The notes under the pieces are model-generated. The model made no database searches, was not told where the DNA came from, and worked only from the letters and a program-made list of their open reading frames with translations. The position numbers were made by a program, and so were the translations under genes. Of a stretch of DNA of 64,000 nt, positions 7,910 through 16,103 are shown piece by piece. Where the stretch lies: assembly GCA_035549875.1 (NCBI GenBank), contig DASZPV010000077.1:32503-96502 (forward strand), in the 5' to 3' direction. This DNA is from JAKFWI01 sp035549875 (lineage in GTDB: Bacteria; Pseudomonadota; Alphaproteobacteria; Caulobacterales; Aquidulcibacteraceae). Within the stretch, counting starts at the first letter, position 1. The number at the start of each line of letters is the position of its first letter.

Positions 7910-8340
7910 GCCCGTTCTTCCCCATCGTGGTGCATCACAATCCCGACTGCGGCACCTCGCGCAATGTCGTCGAGATCGTCCGCGCCGCTGGCTACGAGCC
8001 GGTGATTGTCGAATATTTGACGACCGGCTGGACCCGTCCACAATTGCTCGCCCTGTTCGCCGCCGCGGGCCTCACGCCGCGAGCTGCGTTGCGCGAGACC
8101 AAATCGCCAGCCGCCGAACTGGGCCTGCTGGCGCCGGAAACAACGGACGCGCAGATCTTGGATGCGATGCTGGCCCATCCGGTGTTGGTCAATCGGCCGA
8201 TCGTGGCGAGCCCAAAGGGCGTGCGCCTGTGCCGTCCGAGCGAGACCGTTCTCGATCTCCTGGACCGGATGCCGCCGGGGCCGCTGTTCAAGGAAGATGG
8301 CGAACTCATCATCGATGCGGCCGGCGTTCGCCAGTCTTAG
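7906..8340 (+). CDS. arsC: arsenate reductase ArsC, glutaredoxin type
   Basis: This 144-residue protein carries the active-site loop HHNPDCGTSRNVVEI, with the catalytic Cys at about residue 14, and the later NRPIVASPKGVRLCRPSE motif of the Grx/GSH-coupled ArsC family. It is unrelated to the LMW-phosphatase ArsC earlier in the same operon, so two mechanistically distinct arsenate reductases are co-transcribed. The start overlaps the aquaporin stop. Confidence 0.9.
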   Translation: MSPFFPIVVHHNPDCGTSRNVVEIVRAAGYEPVIVEYLTTGWTRPQLLALFAAAGLTPRAALRETKSPAAELGLLAPETTDAQILDAMLAHPVLVNRPIVASPKGVRLCRPSETVLDLLDRMPPGPLFKEDGELIIDAAGVRQS

Positions 8341-8433
8341 GCCGGCCGGAAGAGCCCACCCGCCCACCCAGCGATGCCCCGGAATTAGATGCCGAAGCAT
8401 GGAATGATCGATCAGCATCTTGATTGGGGCGCC

Positions 8434-8525
8434 CCGCCGGCTTCGCCGACGGCCGGGCTGTCGTGGCTACGCCACCGAGCCGCCGCTGAAGCGGGTCTCG
8501 GCCACACGGCTTCCATCCCTGGCGC
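8434..8525. repeat. dispersed repeat, copy B
   Basis: This is the second copy of the repeat at 5231-5317, in the same orientation, located about 90 bp before traF. The rest of the 8341-8617 gap shows no gene. Confidence 0.7.
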
Positions 8526-8617
8526 AAGACCCCGCCCACCCGCCCTTTTGCCGAGGGGAGACCGTCAGAGGCGTGAGCACTTGATCGATAATCGCGGCGC
8601 GCTGAACCTAAGGGAGG

Positions 8618-9103
8618 ATGAAACGGAACGTCGTCACCGTCGCACTGTGCGCTGGCGCGATAGCGTTGCTTGCGGTCGCCGAGGCGCGCCGAGGCGACGT
8701 TGTGTTGTTCAACGCGACGCCCTCCGTGCCGACCGGCTTTTATGTGAGGGCCGAGACGCCGGTCAGAGACGGCGTGTTTGTGACCGTGCGCGCGGCCCAG
8801 GTGGCGCGTTCCTATGCGTCGCTCCGGCATTTTATCGGCGACGGTGACCGCTTCATCAAGCGTGTGGGGGCGCGTTCGGGGGTGAGGGTTTGCGCTGAGG
8901 GCGGGACAGTTACCGTGGGCGAAATTGCCTATGCTCGACAGACGCATGACAGCGCGGGGCGCACATTGCCAACTTGGGAGGGCTGCCGTGTTTTGCAGGA
9001 CGGCGAGGTCTTTCTGATGGGCGAAACGTCGGACAGTTTTGACAGCCGGTATTTCGGCATTGTGCGTGAAGACGTTATCGAAGGCGTCTGGAAGCGTTTG
9101 TGA
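8618..9103 (+). CDS. traF: TraF-like S26 signal peptidase (conjugative maturation protease)
   Basis: This 161-residue protein has one N-terminal membrane helix. The Ser-Lys dyad of family S26 is visible: Ser36 in TPSVPTGFY and Lys81 in RFIKRVGA, with a terminal GEVFLMGETSDSFDSRYFG box. TraF proteases process conjugative pilin in plasmids and ICEs. The neighbouring relaxase supports this role. No other transfer genes are present. The GGGAGG sequence abuts the ATG, so the exact start is slightly uncertain. Confidence 0.87.
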   Translation: MKRNVVTVALCAGAIALLAVAEARRGDVVLFNATPSVPTGFYVRAETPVRDGVFVTVRAAQVARSYASLRHFIGDGDRFIKRVGARSGVRVCAEGGTVTVGEIAYARQTHDSAGRTLPTWEGCRVLQDGEVFLMGETSDSFDSRYFGIVREDVIEGVWKRL

Positions 9104-9303
9104 GCTTCTCCAAATGAGCGCGCCCTACTTGTAGGGTGTACCTTGCGAATTTCCGTTGTGGATTCTGGGTCTACAAAAAGAAGTAGGGTGTAAGGCTAGA
9201 TAAAGAGCGCCCCACTCGCATCGCCAAACGCTTGTCTCTGCTCGCTTTTGCACAGGGTGTTCGCGATCATCGCAGGGTGTCTCCACCTCACGCGCACCTC
9301 ACG
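9104..9303. other. candidate oriT / relaxase control region
   Basis: This 200-bp noncoding gap lies between traF and the relaxase. A hairpin CCCTAC-TT-GTAGGG (9123-9136) overlaps the first of four direct AGGGTGT motifs (9133, 9185, 9254, 9274). Repeat-rich DNA directly upstream of a relaxase gene is the usual setting of an origin of transfer. The nic site is not identified. Confidence 0.5.
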
Positions 9304-10503
9304 ATGCAAACACATTCGCCAAACCCCTCTTTCCGCTTCTCCAAACTGCTGCGCGACGCTTCGCGCGGCGAGGTGTTTTCGCCAGGATCGCCGCTTCGGT
9401 TTGCGCGCTCCCTTGATGCAGAGAGTCTCAAGGGCCGTCACGACGGACGCGCCAAGAAGATGGCGGGCGGCGCGCCGAAGAAGGCGCTCTCAAGCCAGTT
9501 GCAGGCGCGGCTGGGGCGGTCGAGCAAGTTCGGCAAGCAGAGCGGCAAGCGCTCCGGCTTCGCCTACGACCCGCGTCAGCGCGCCGTGGTGAAGGTGCAT
9601 TATTTCAGCCATGGCGGCGCGGGCGCCGGCGCGCTGCGCGCCCATGTCCGCTATGTGGCGCGCGATGCTGCGGTGCGTGGACGGAGCCTTGCACAGGAGC
9701 AGCAGCACGAGGCGGAGGACGGGCGTGATGACCGGGATCAGCGCGAGCGGCCGCGCGAGCGCGAACGCGGCCTATCTGTGTTCTACGACGCCTTGGGCGA
9801 CGGCGTTGACGGCGCCGGACGCGCCGCCGCCTGGGCGCGCGACGACAGGCGTCACTTCCGGCTGATCCTGTCGGCCGAGAACGGCGCCCGGATGCGCGAG
9901 CTTCAGGCCTATACGAGGGATGTCATGGCGCGCGCCGAGCGGGCCCTGGGCATGCGGCTTGAGTGGATCGCGGTCGATCACTGGGACACCGACAATCCCC
10001 ACACCCACATCATCCTTCGCGGCCGCACGCCGGACGGACGCGACCTCATCATTCCGCGCGAGTTCGTCTCGCACGGTTTCAGGTCGGCGGCGCGCGACGC
10101 GGCGACCGAGCGCCTGGGACCGCGCGGACGCGCCGACGCCCGGCGCGCCCTGGAACGCGATGCGCTCGTTCATGGACCGTCCCGGCTCGATGGCATGATC
10201 GCCGGCCAACTCGACGAGGAACGACGCGTCCGGCTCGCGCGGCTTCAGGCGCCGGACCGTTCGCCGGAGCTGGAGAACGCGCTGAAGGCCCGGGCGCAGG
10301 AGCTGAAGCGCATGGGGCTGGCGGTGGAAGTGGAGCGCAACATCTTCCAGTTCGAGCCAGGCTGGCGCGACGCCTTGAAGGCCATGGAGCTTCACCTCGA
10401 CATTCGCAAATCGCTCATGCGAGCGCGGACGCAGGATCTGCAGAAGAAGCTCGACCAGACCCTCAAGCTCTCACGATCGCTTCGGCTCGGGCCCGACCGG
10501 TAG
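9304..10503 (+). CDS. VirD2-like relaxase (MOBP-type, DUF3363-related), short form
   Basis: The protein has 399 residues from the ATG at 9304; earlier in-frame TTG/GTG starts would add about 24 residues. Its relaxase core runs from VVKVHYFSHGGAGAGALRAHVRYVAR to the metal-binding motif WDTDNPHTHIILRG, with a basic N-terminus. The C-terminal part (ELKRMGLAVEVERNIFQFEPGW...) resembles the beginning of the DUF3363 region, but the protein ends soon after, shorter than the roughly 600-700 residues usual for these relaxases. It would nick oriT and pilot the strand. It is an orphan here, with no coupling protein or T4SS genes. Confidence 0.85.
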   Translation: MQTHSPNPSFRFSKLLRDASRGEVFSPGSPLRFARSLDAESLKGRHDGRAKKMAGGAPKKALSSQLQARLGRSSKFGKQSGKRSGFAYDPRQRAVVKVHYFSHGGAGAGALRAHVRYVARDAAVRGRSLAQEQQHEAEDGRDDRDQRERPRERERGLSVFYDALGDGVDGAGRAAAWARDDRRHFRLILSAENGARMRELQAYTRDVMARAERALGMRLEWIAVDHWDTDNPHTHIILRGRTPDGRDLIIPREFVSHGFRSAARDAATERLGPRGRADARRALERDALVHGPSRLDGMIAGQLDEERRVRLARLQAPDRSPELENALKARAQELKRMGLAVEVERNIFQFEPGWRDALKAMELHLDIRKSLMRARTQDLQKKLDQTLKLSRSLRLGPDR

Positions 10504-10623
10504 ACCTTGCGCCCGGTCGGGCTTTGCGATTCACTTTGCATGGGACCGGCGGCCGAGCACCCGCGCTCAGCCAGCCAGACAAGACGAAGCGCCCGCAGTT
10601 CAATTCACTGGCGCAGGTTTATC

Positions 10624-10842
10624 ATGCCGCTTGCATTCGCCCTCGTTGTCGTCCTCTTCGCGCTTGCGGTCGATCTGTTGTGGCTGCCCGCGCTCGTCTG
10701 CGCAGTCGCCGCCATGCAGTGGACGGCGTCCTTGCATCCTGCCGATCCGCTGGCGCCGCTCTATGCGTTTCTAGTCGCAGCTTTTACCGCGAGGCTTACT
10801 CTTGCGGTTGCGGCTCAACTTCTGTGGCTCAAGCGCAGCTAA
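10624..10842 (+). CDS. small membrane protein, unknown
   Basis: This 72-residue peptide starts at the ATG at 10624. It is almost entirely hydrophobic, with two or three possible membrane spans (LAFALVVVLFALAVDLLWL and LYAFLVAAFTARLTLAV). It follows the relaxase by 120 bp. The longer in-frame extension back to 10507 has no sensible composition. I do not recognise a family. Confidence 0.45.
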   Translation: MPLAFALVVVLFALAVDLLWLPALVCAVAAMQWTASLHPADPLAPLYAFLVAAFTARLTLAVAAQLLWLKRS

Positions 10843-11026
10843 ACGGTGCTGCCATCGTGCTCGGCGGCGTCAAGGCGCGCTTTGCTTTCCGCCCTGACGC
10901 CCCCTGCGCGCGATGGCCGCCTGAAGCTGTCGGGACGCAGGGCTTTGTCTTGGCTCAACGGCGAGGCGTGCGCCTCCGGCGCGGGCCGAACACAGGGCTT
11001 GAGGGGAAATTTTCTGACAGGCATCT

Positions 11027-11053
11027 GGGCGCCGCCCAATCTGGGCAGCGCCC
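11027..11053. terminator. GC-rich hairpin downstream of cusF
   Basis: GGGCGCCGCCCA-ATC-TGGGCAGCGCCC pairs at 11 of 12 positions, 10 bp beyond the cusF stop on the minus strand. It probably ends or stabilises the cus transcript. A clear U-tract is missing, so intrinsic termination is uncertain. The remainder of 10843-11062 shows no gene. Confidence 0.4.
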
Positions 11054-11062
11054 ATCAGCGCT

Positions 11063-11443
11063 CTATTGCTTCTGGAGCATCGTGACGATTCCAGTCTGGC
11101 TCGTACTCTTGAGCTCAAACGTCACATGATCGCCGACCGCTATGCCTTGCAGCATGGCCGGGTTCTCAGCGTGAAACTGCATGGTCATAGCTGGCCAACT
11201 GATCGCTGGAATAGCCTCGTGATTGAACGTGATCGTGCCGGTGTTGGCATCGACTTGTGTCACCACGCCCGTCGAGCGGATCGGACCAGTCGCTGGCGCG
11301 GTTGCCGACATAGCCATGTCGCCCATCCTGGTCTCTGCCGCAGTAGTGGTGGATGCTGGCGTCGGTGCTGACGGTTGCGAACAAGCCGCCGTAGCCAGTG
11401 CAAGCGCAGTCAAAACAAGCGCCGCTAAGACCTTCCCCTTCAT
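11063..11443 (-). CDS. cusF: CusF-like periplasmic Cu/Ag-binding protein
   Basis: This 126-residue protein has a lipoprotein-like signal (LALATAACS) and a CusF OB-fold: GVVTQVDANTGTITFNHEAIPAISWPAMTMQF contains the His, Trp and two Met residues that bind Cu(I)/Ag(I). It is the last gene of the cusCBAF operon, overlapping the cusA stop by ATGA. In this family CusF delivers metal to the CusB adaptor. Confidence 0.9.
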   Translation of the reverse strand: MKGKVLAALVLTALALATAACSQPSAPTPASTTTAAETRMGDMAMSATAPATGPIRSTGVVTQVDANTGTITFNHEAIPAISWPAMTMQFHAENPAMLQGIAVGDHVTFELKSTSQTGIVTMLQKQ

Positions 11444-14400
11444 GTTGCTTCTCCGATTTCGTGACCGATCCGTGATTGGGAGAGTGCGAGCGTTTTGCGC
11501 TCAAGGTCGCGGCGCCGGACCAGGTAGTACGCCGCGGGTATGACAAAGAGAGACAGGAATGGGGCCGTGAACATGCCCCCAACCATTGGGGCGGCGATGC
11601 GGCGCATGACTTCCGCGCCGGCGCCGCCCGTCCACAGGATGGGTAACAGACCAGCCAGGATGACAGCGACGGTCATGGCCTTGGGACGAAGGCGAAGCAA
11701 CGCGCCCTCACGAACGGCCTCAGCGATCACCGCCGGCGTAATTTCGATGCCGCGCGTCTCGCGCTCCCTAAGCGCGTTCTTCAAATAGATGAGCATGACC
11801 ACGCCGAACTCGGCGGCAAGACCGGCGAGCGCGATGAAGCCAACCGCCACCGCAACCGAGAAATCGTAGCCGAGCAGGAACACGAGCCAGATGCCGCCAG
11901 TGAGCGCAAACGGCAAGCTCGCCATCACAATTGCGGCTTCATCGAACCGGCGGAACGTAAAATAGAGCATCGCGAAGATGATCGCGAGCGTCGCGGGTCC
12001 GACGATCATCAACCGCGCCACGGCCCGCTGCAGGTATTCGAACTGCCCTGAGTAGGCGACGCTGACGCCAGCCGGCATGTGGACCTCACGAGCAATCGCG
12101 CCCTGCAGGTCGTGCACGACCGAGGCGAGGTCGCGCCCGCGCACATCGACATAGACGTAAGCTGAGAGGCGTCCGTTCTCGCTGCGGATCATCGACGGTC
12201 CGTCGGCGATCGAGATGTGCGCCACTTCCCCAAGTGTCAGGCGAATGCCCTGGTCAGTGACAATCGGCAGCGCACTCAGACGCTCAAACGTGTCGCGTAC
12301 TTCGCGTGGATAGCGGAGGTTGATCGGATAACGCGCGCGGCCATCGACAAGTTCGCCAATATTCTCTCCGCCTATCGCGCCGGAAACCACGTCCTGCACG
12401 TCGGCGATATTGAGCCCGTAACGAGAGGCGGCGAAGCGATCGATGTCGACATCGATATAGCGCCCACCAGAGATACGTTCGGCAATGGCTGAGGAAACCC
12501 CCGGCACGTTGCGCGCGGCCGCCTCGATGGCGCCGGCCGCCGTATCGATGGAAGCGAGATCGGGTCCGCTCACTTTGACGCCGATCGGGCTTTTGACGCC
12601 TGTGGCGAGCATGTCGATACGGTTGCGGATCGGCGGCACCCAGACATTCGTCAGGCCGGGGACACGAACCGTGCGATCCAGTTCAGCGATGATGCGCTCG
12701 GGCGTCATGCCTGGGCGCCATTGCGACCGCGGCCTCAGCCGGATCGTCGTCTCGAACATTTCAAGCGGGGCTGGATCGGTTGCGGTTTCAGCGCGCCCCG
12801 CTTTGCCGAACACACTCTCCACTTCGGGCACGGTGCGGATGAGGCGATCGGTGACTTGCAGGAGATCGGACGCTTCAGCCGCCGAAAGGCCCGACAGCGC
12901 TGTCGGCATGTAGAGCAGATCGCCCTCGTCCATCATCGGCATGAACTCACCGCCGAGACGCGAGAGCGGGATGAGTGTGGTGGTGAACGCGAGCGCTGCG
13001 ATTAGAAGAACGATCTTCGGCTTGGCGAGCGTGAAATCGATCGCTGGCTGATATAAACTGGCCAAAAAGCGATTGATCGGGTTCGCCTCCTCCGGCGGAA
13101 TCTTTCCCCTGATCCAGAACCCCATCAACACGGGAATGAGCGTAATAGACAGCGCCGCCGAGACGGCCATCGCGTAGGTCTTGGTGTAGGCGAGCGGCGC
13201 AAACAGCCGGCCTTCCTGCGCCTGCAGCGTAAAGACGGGGACGAACGACAGCGTGATGATCAAGAGGCTGAAGAAGAGCGCTGGTCCGACTTCGCTGGAT
13301 GCGTCAGCGATCACCCGCCAATGATCTTTGCCTTGCGGCATCTGACCGTCATGGTCGTCGCGCCACCGCTCCAGGTGCTTGTGCGCGTTCTCGATCATGA
13401 CGATGGCGGCATCAACCATCGCGCCGACCGCGATGGCGATGCCCGACAGCGACATGATGTTGGCTTCGATCCCCTGCGCCCGCATGATCAAAAATGCGGT
13501 CGCGACGCCCAGCGGCAGCGTGATGATTGCGACGAGCGCGGAGCGCAGGTGGAAGAGGAACAGTGCGCAGACGAGCGCCACAACAATAAATTCTTCCGCC
13601 AGCTTCTCGGTGAGATTGCTGATTGAGCGGTCTATCAGTTGCGAGCGGTCATAGGTGGTGACGACCTCGACGCCCGGTGGAAGACTTCTGCGCAGTTCAT
13701 TGAGGCGGGTCTGGACCGCGCTGATGACTTCGCGCGCATTGGCGCCGGCGCGGATGACGACGACGCCACCGGCGACTTCGCCTTCGCCATTCAACTCGGC
13801 GATACCGCGGCGCATCTCTGGCCCAACCTGCACCCAAGCGACATCGCCCAATGTGATCGGCGCGCCGTTTGCGCCGAGACCCAAGGGGATGGCGTTGAAA
13901 TCCGCCAGCGTCCGCAGATAACCGGAAGCGCGCACCATGTGTTCGGCTTCGCCCATCTCGACGACCGCGCCGCCAGTTTCCTGATTGGCGGCGCGCACGG
14001 CTTGGGCGACCCGCGCTTGAGACACCCCGTAGGCGGCCATGCGCTGAGGGTCGAGCACGATCTGATACTGGCGCACCATGCCGCCGATCGAGGCGACCTC
14101 TGCAACACCCGGCACCGTCTTCAGTTCAAAGCGCAGCAGCCAGTCCTGCAAGCTGCGCAATTGGCTGAGATCGTGCTGACCAGTGCGGTCGATGAGTGCA
14201 TATTGATAGACCCAACCGACGCCAGTGGCGTCGGGTCCGATTGAGGAGCGCGCCGAAGGCGGCAGCCGTCCCTGCACCTGGTTCAGATATTCGAGCACAC
14301 GCGAGCGCGCCCAATAGAGGTCGGTCCCGTCCTCGAAGATCACATAGACAAAGCTGTCGCCGAAGAACGAATATCCGCGCACGGTGCGTGCCCCTGGCAC

Positions 14401-14625
14401 GGAAAGCATCGTCGTCGTAAGCGGATAGGTAATCTGATTTTCTACGATCTGCGGCGCCTGCCCCGGATAAGATGTGCGAATAACCACCTGCACATCCGAA
14501 AGATCTGGCAGCGCATCCACAGGCGTCGCCCTGACGGCGATTGCGCCGGCAACCGCGAGCGCCAGCGTCGCCAGCACGACCAGGAAGCGATTGGCGACTG
14601 ACCAGCGAATGATCGAGGTGATCAT
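11440..14625 (-). CDS. cusA: CusA-type heavy-metal RND efflux pump
   Basis: This 1061-residue inner-membrane HME-RND transporter has the proton-relay helix GAMVDAAIVMIENAHK typical of the Cu/Ag (CusA/SilA) group. The periplasmic Met sites are conserved: LLYMPTAL, APLEMFETT and NRIDMLATG correspond to the CusA methionine ladder. N- and C-terminal halves each carry the expected helix sets. It starts with ATGA overlap on cusB and forms a tripartite complex with the CusB and CusC encoded upstream. Confidence 0.94.
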   Translation of the reverse strand: MITSIIRWSVANRFLVVLATLALAVAGAIAVRATPVDALPDLSDVQVVIRTSYPGQAPQIVENQITYPLTTTMLSVPGARTVRGYSFFGDSFVYVIFEDGTDLYWARSRVLEYLNQVQGRLPPSARSSIGPDATGVGWVYQYALIDRTGQHDLSQLRSLQDWLLRFELKTVPGVAEVASIGGMVRQYQIVLDPQRMAAYGVSQARVAQAVRAANQETGGAVVEMGEAEHMVRASGYLRTLADFNAIPLGLGANGAPITLGDVAWVQVGPEMRRGIAELNGEGEVAGGVVVIRAGANAREVISAVQTRLNELRRSLPPGVEVVTTYDRSQLIDRSISNLTEKLAEEFIVVALVCALFLFHLRSALVAIITLPLGVATAFLIMRAQGIEANIMSLSGIAIAVGAMVDAAIVMIENAHKHLERWRDDHDGQMPQGKDHWRVIADASSEVGPALFFSLLIITLSFVPVFTLQAQEGRLFAPLAYTKTYAMAVSAALSITLIPVLMGFWIRGKIPPEEANPINRFLASLYQPAIDFTLAKPKIVLLIAALAFTTTLIPLSRLGGEFMPMMDEGDLLYMPTALSGLSAAEASDLLQVTDRLIRTVPEVESVFGKAGRAETATDPAPLEMFETTIRLRPRSQWRPGMTPERIIAELDRTVRVPGLTNVWVPPIRNRIDMLATGVKSPIGVKVSGPDLASIDTAAGAIEAAARNVPGVSSAIAERISGGRYIDVDIDRFAASRYGLNIADVQDVVSGAIGGENIGELVDGRARYPINLRYPREVRDTFERLSALPIVTDQGIRLTLGEVAHISIADGPSMIRSENGRLSAYVYVDVRGRDLASVVHDLQGAIAREVHMPAGVSVAYSGQFEYLQRAVARLMIVGPATLAIIFAMLYFTFRRFDEAAIVMASLPFALTGGIWLVFLLGYDFSVAVAVGFIALAGLAAEFGVVMLIYLKNALRERETRGIEITPAVIAEAVREGALLRLRPKAMTVAVILAGLLPILWTGGAGAEVMRRIAAPMVGGMFTAPFLSLFVIPAAYYLVRRRDLERKTLALSQSRIGHEIGEAT

Positions 14626-16103
14626 GGCGCCGCCCCAGTCTTGCTCATCTCTTCCACAACATACGCGCCGCCACTTTGTCGAAACCGAAACGCGACGCTG
14701 TCACCGACGCGCAGACCTTGCGCGAGCTGCGGCCGCGTTAGGCCGAATTGCATGGTCATGGCCGGCCAATTCAGGCTGGCGACAGGTCCGTGCGTCAAGG
14801 TGACGCTTGTGGCGCTGAGCGCGGTGATCCGTCCCGAACCCGTATGAAGCATGGCGGCCGTTTCCGGCCCGCTGCTGGACGCTTGTAGCCGATCAAGCGC
14901 GCCCGACAGGCTCGCCTCGGAATCGATCAGGAATTGCCCCGAAGCGACAACGCGTTGGCCTTCGCGCAAGCCGCTGCGAATCTCGATGCTGTTATCGGTC
15001 TGATGGCCGAGCGTGACTTCGGTGGGCACGTAGCCGGTTTCCCCGGCAACGATCACCATCGTGCGCGTCCCGGTGCGGATGACGGCTTCCATTGGCACGA
15101 CAAGTGACGCTTCGGCGTTCGCCTGCTCGATACGCACTTCCCCGCTCATGCCGGGACGCAATCGTCCCTGTGGATTGTCGAGGGCCACGCGCACTTCGAT
15201 CGTACGCGTGGCCATATCTGCAGCGGGCAGCACGCTCTCAATCCGACCTGAGAACGTCTCGCCCGGGTAGGCGGGCAACGTCGCAATTGCTCGACCGCCA
15301 GGACGCGCGACGCCTGCATCGCCCTGCGGCACGGATGCGACCAGCCACACAGGCGATATACCGCTGATCGTTGCGAGCGGCGCGCCGGGCGTAACGGTCA
15401 TGCCTTGGCGCACATCGAGCGTGGTGATCGCGCCTGCAATCGGCGACGTGATCGTGAATACCGGATGCGGCGCGCCATCGCGTTCGATGCGAGCAATCAA
15501 CGTCTCCGGCATGCCGAGCATGACGAGCCGGTGACGCGCTGAACTCGGGATAACGCCTCCAGCGCCGCGTACGGCAAGATACTCGCCCTGCGCCGCCGCC
15601 CATTCGGGGACGCGAATATCCACGATCGGCGCGCCCGCGGCGACCACATCACCAATCGCGCGCGCATAGGCGCGTTCAACGAAACCACCGGCGCGAGCCT
15701 GCACATTGGCGACGTTGCGACCGTTGAATTGAATGACGCCCGACGCAGTTACTGCGCGCGAGATTGACGCCCGCTGCACAGTCGCAAACCGCACGCCGAG
15801 GTTCTGCGCAACTCCAGCATCGATCCGAACGCCCGCCGCCGCAGGGGCTTCGTCGGCGTAGCGCGGCACGAGTTGCATATCCATAAAGGGCGATTTGCCT
15901 GCATGGTCGAAGTGCTGCTGGGGCACCATCGGATCGTACCAATAGAGCACGCGGCGTCCGGACTGCGCTTGCGCACTGCCGGCAGAGTCTATGCGCTGCG
16001 TTCCCGCCCAATAGCCACCGCCTGCAGCGACAAGCGCGACAATTGCGATGCCCGACGCAATAATGGCGATGCGGGGAACGCCGCGCTGTGGATCTTCGCT
16101 CAC
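14622..16103 (-). CDS. cusB: CusB-type membrane fusion protein with HMBD and CusF domains
   Basis: This 493-residue adaptor has an N-terminal anchor (residues 13-31). Next comes a heavy-metal-binding segment (YWYDPMVPQQHFDHAGKSPF then MDMQLVPRY, about 49-80), followed by lipoyl, hairpin and beta-barrel regions (for example RVPEWAAAQGEYLAVR). The C-terminal CusF-like domain (VTLTHGPVASLNWPAMTMQF, about 423-490) repeats the metal-binding His/Trp/Met set of the separate cusF gene. It is translationally coupled to cusC and cusA. Confidence 0.92.
   Translation of the reverse strand: MSEDPQRGVPRIAIIASGIAIVALVAAGGGYWAGTQRIDSAGSAQAQSGRRVLYWYDPMVPQQHFDHAGKSPFMDMQLVPRYADEAPAAAGVRIDAGVAQNLGVRFATVQRASISRAVTASGVIQFNGRNVANVQARAGGFVERAYARAIGDVVAAGAPIVDIRVPEWAAAQGEYLAVRGAGGVIPSSARHRLVMLGMPETLIARIERDGAPHPVFTITSPIAGAITTLDVRQGMTVTPGAPLATISGISPVWLVASVPQGDAGVARPGGRAIATLPAYPGETFSGRIESVLPAADMATRTIEVRVALDNPQGRLRPGMSGEVRIEQANAEASLVVPMEAVIRTGTRTMVIVAGETGYVPTEVTLGHQTDNSIEIRSGLREGQRVVASGQFLIDSEASLSGALDRLQASSSGPETAAMLHTGSGRITALSATSVTLTHGPVASLNWPAMTMQFGLTRPQLAQGLRVGDSVAFRFRQSGGAYVVEEMSKTGAAP

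Noticed and set aside
10507..10623. N-terminal extension of the 72-residue membrane protein
   Set aside because: Extension has shadow-like composition and no ribosome binding site; the hydrophobic protein starts cleanly at 10624.
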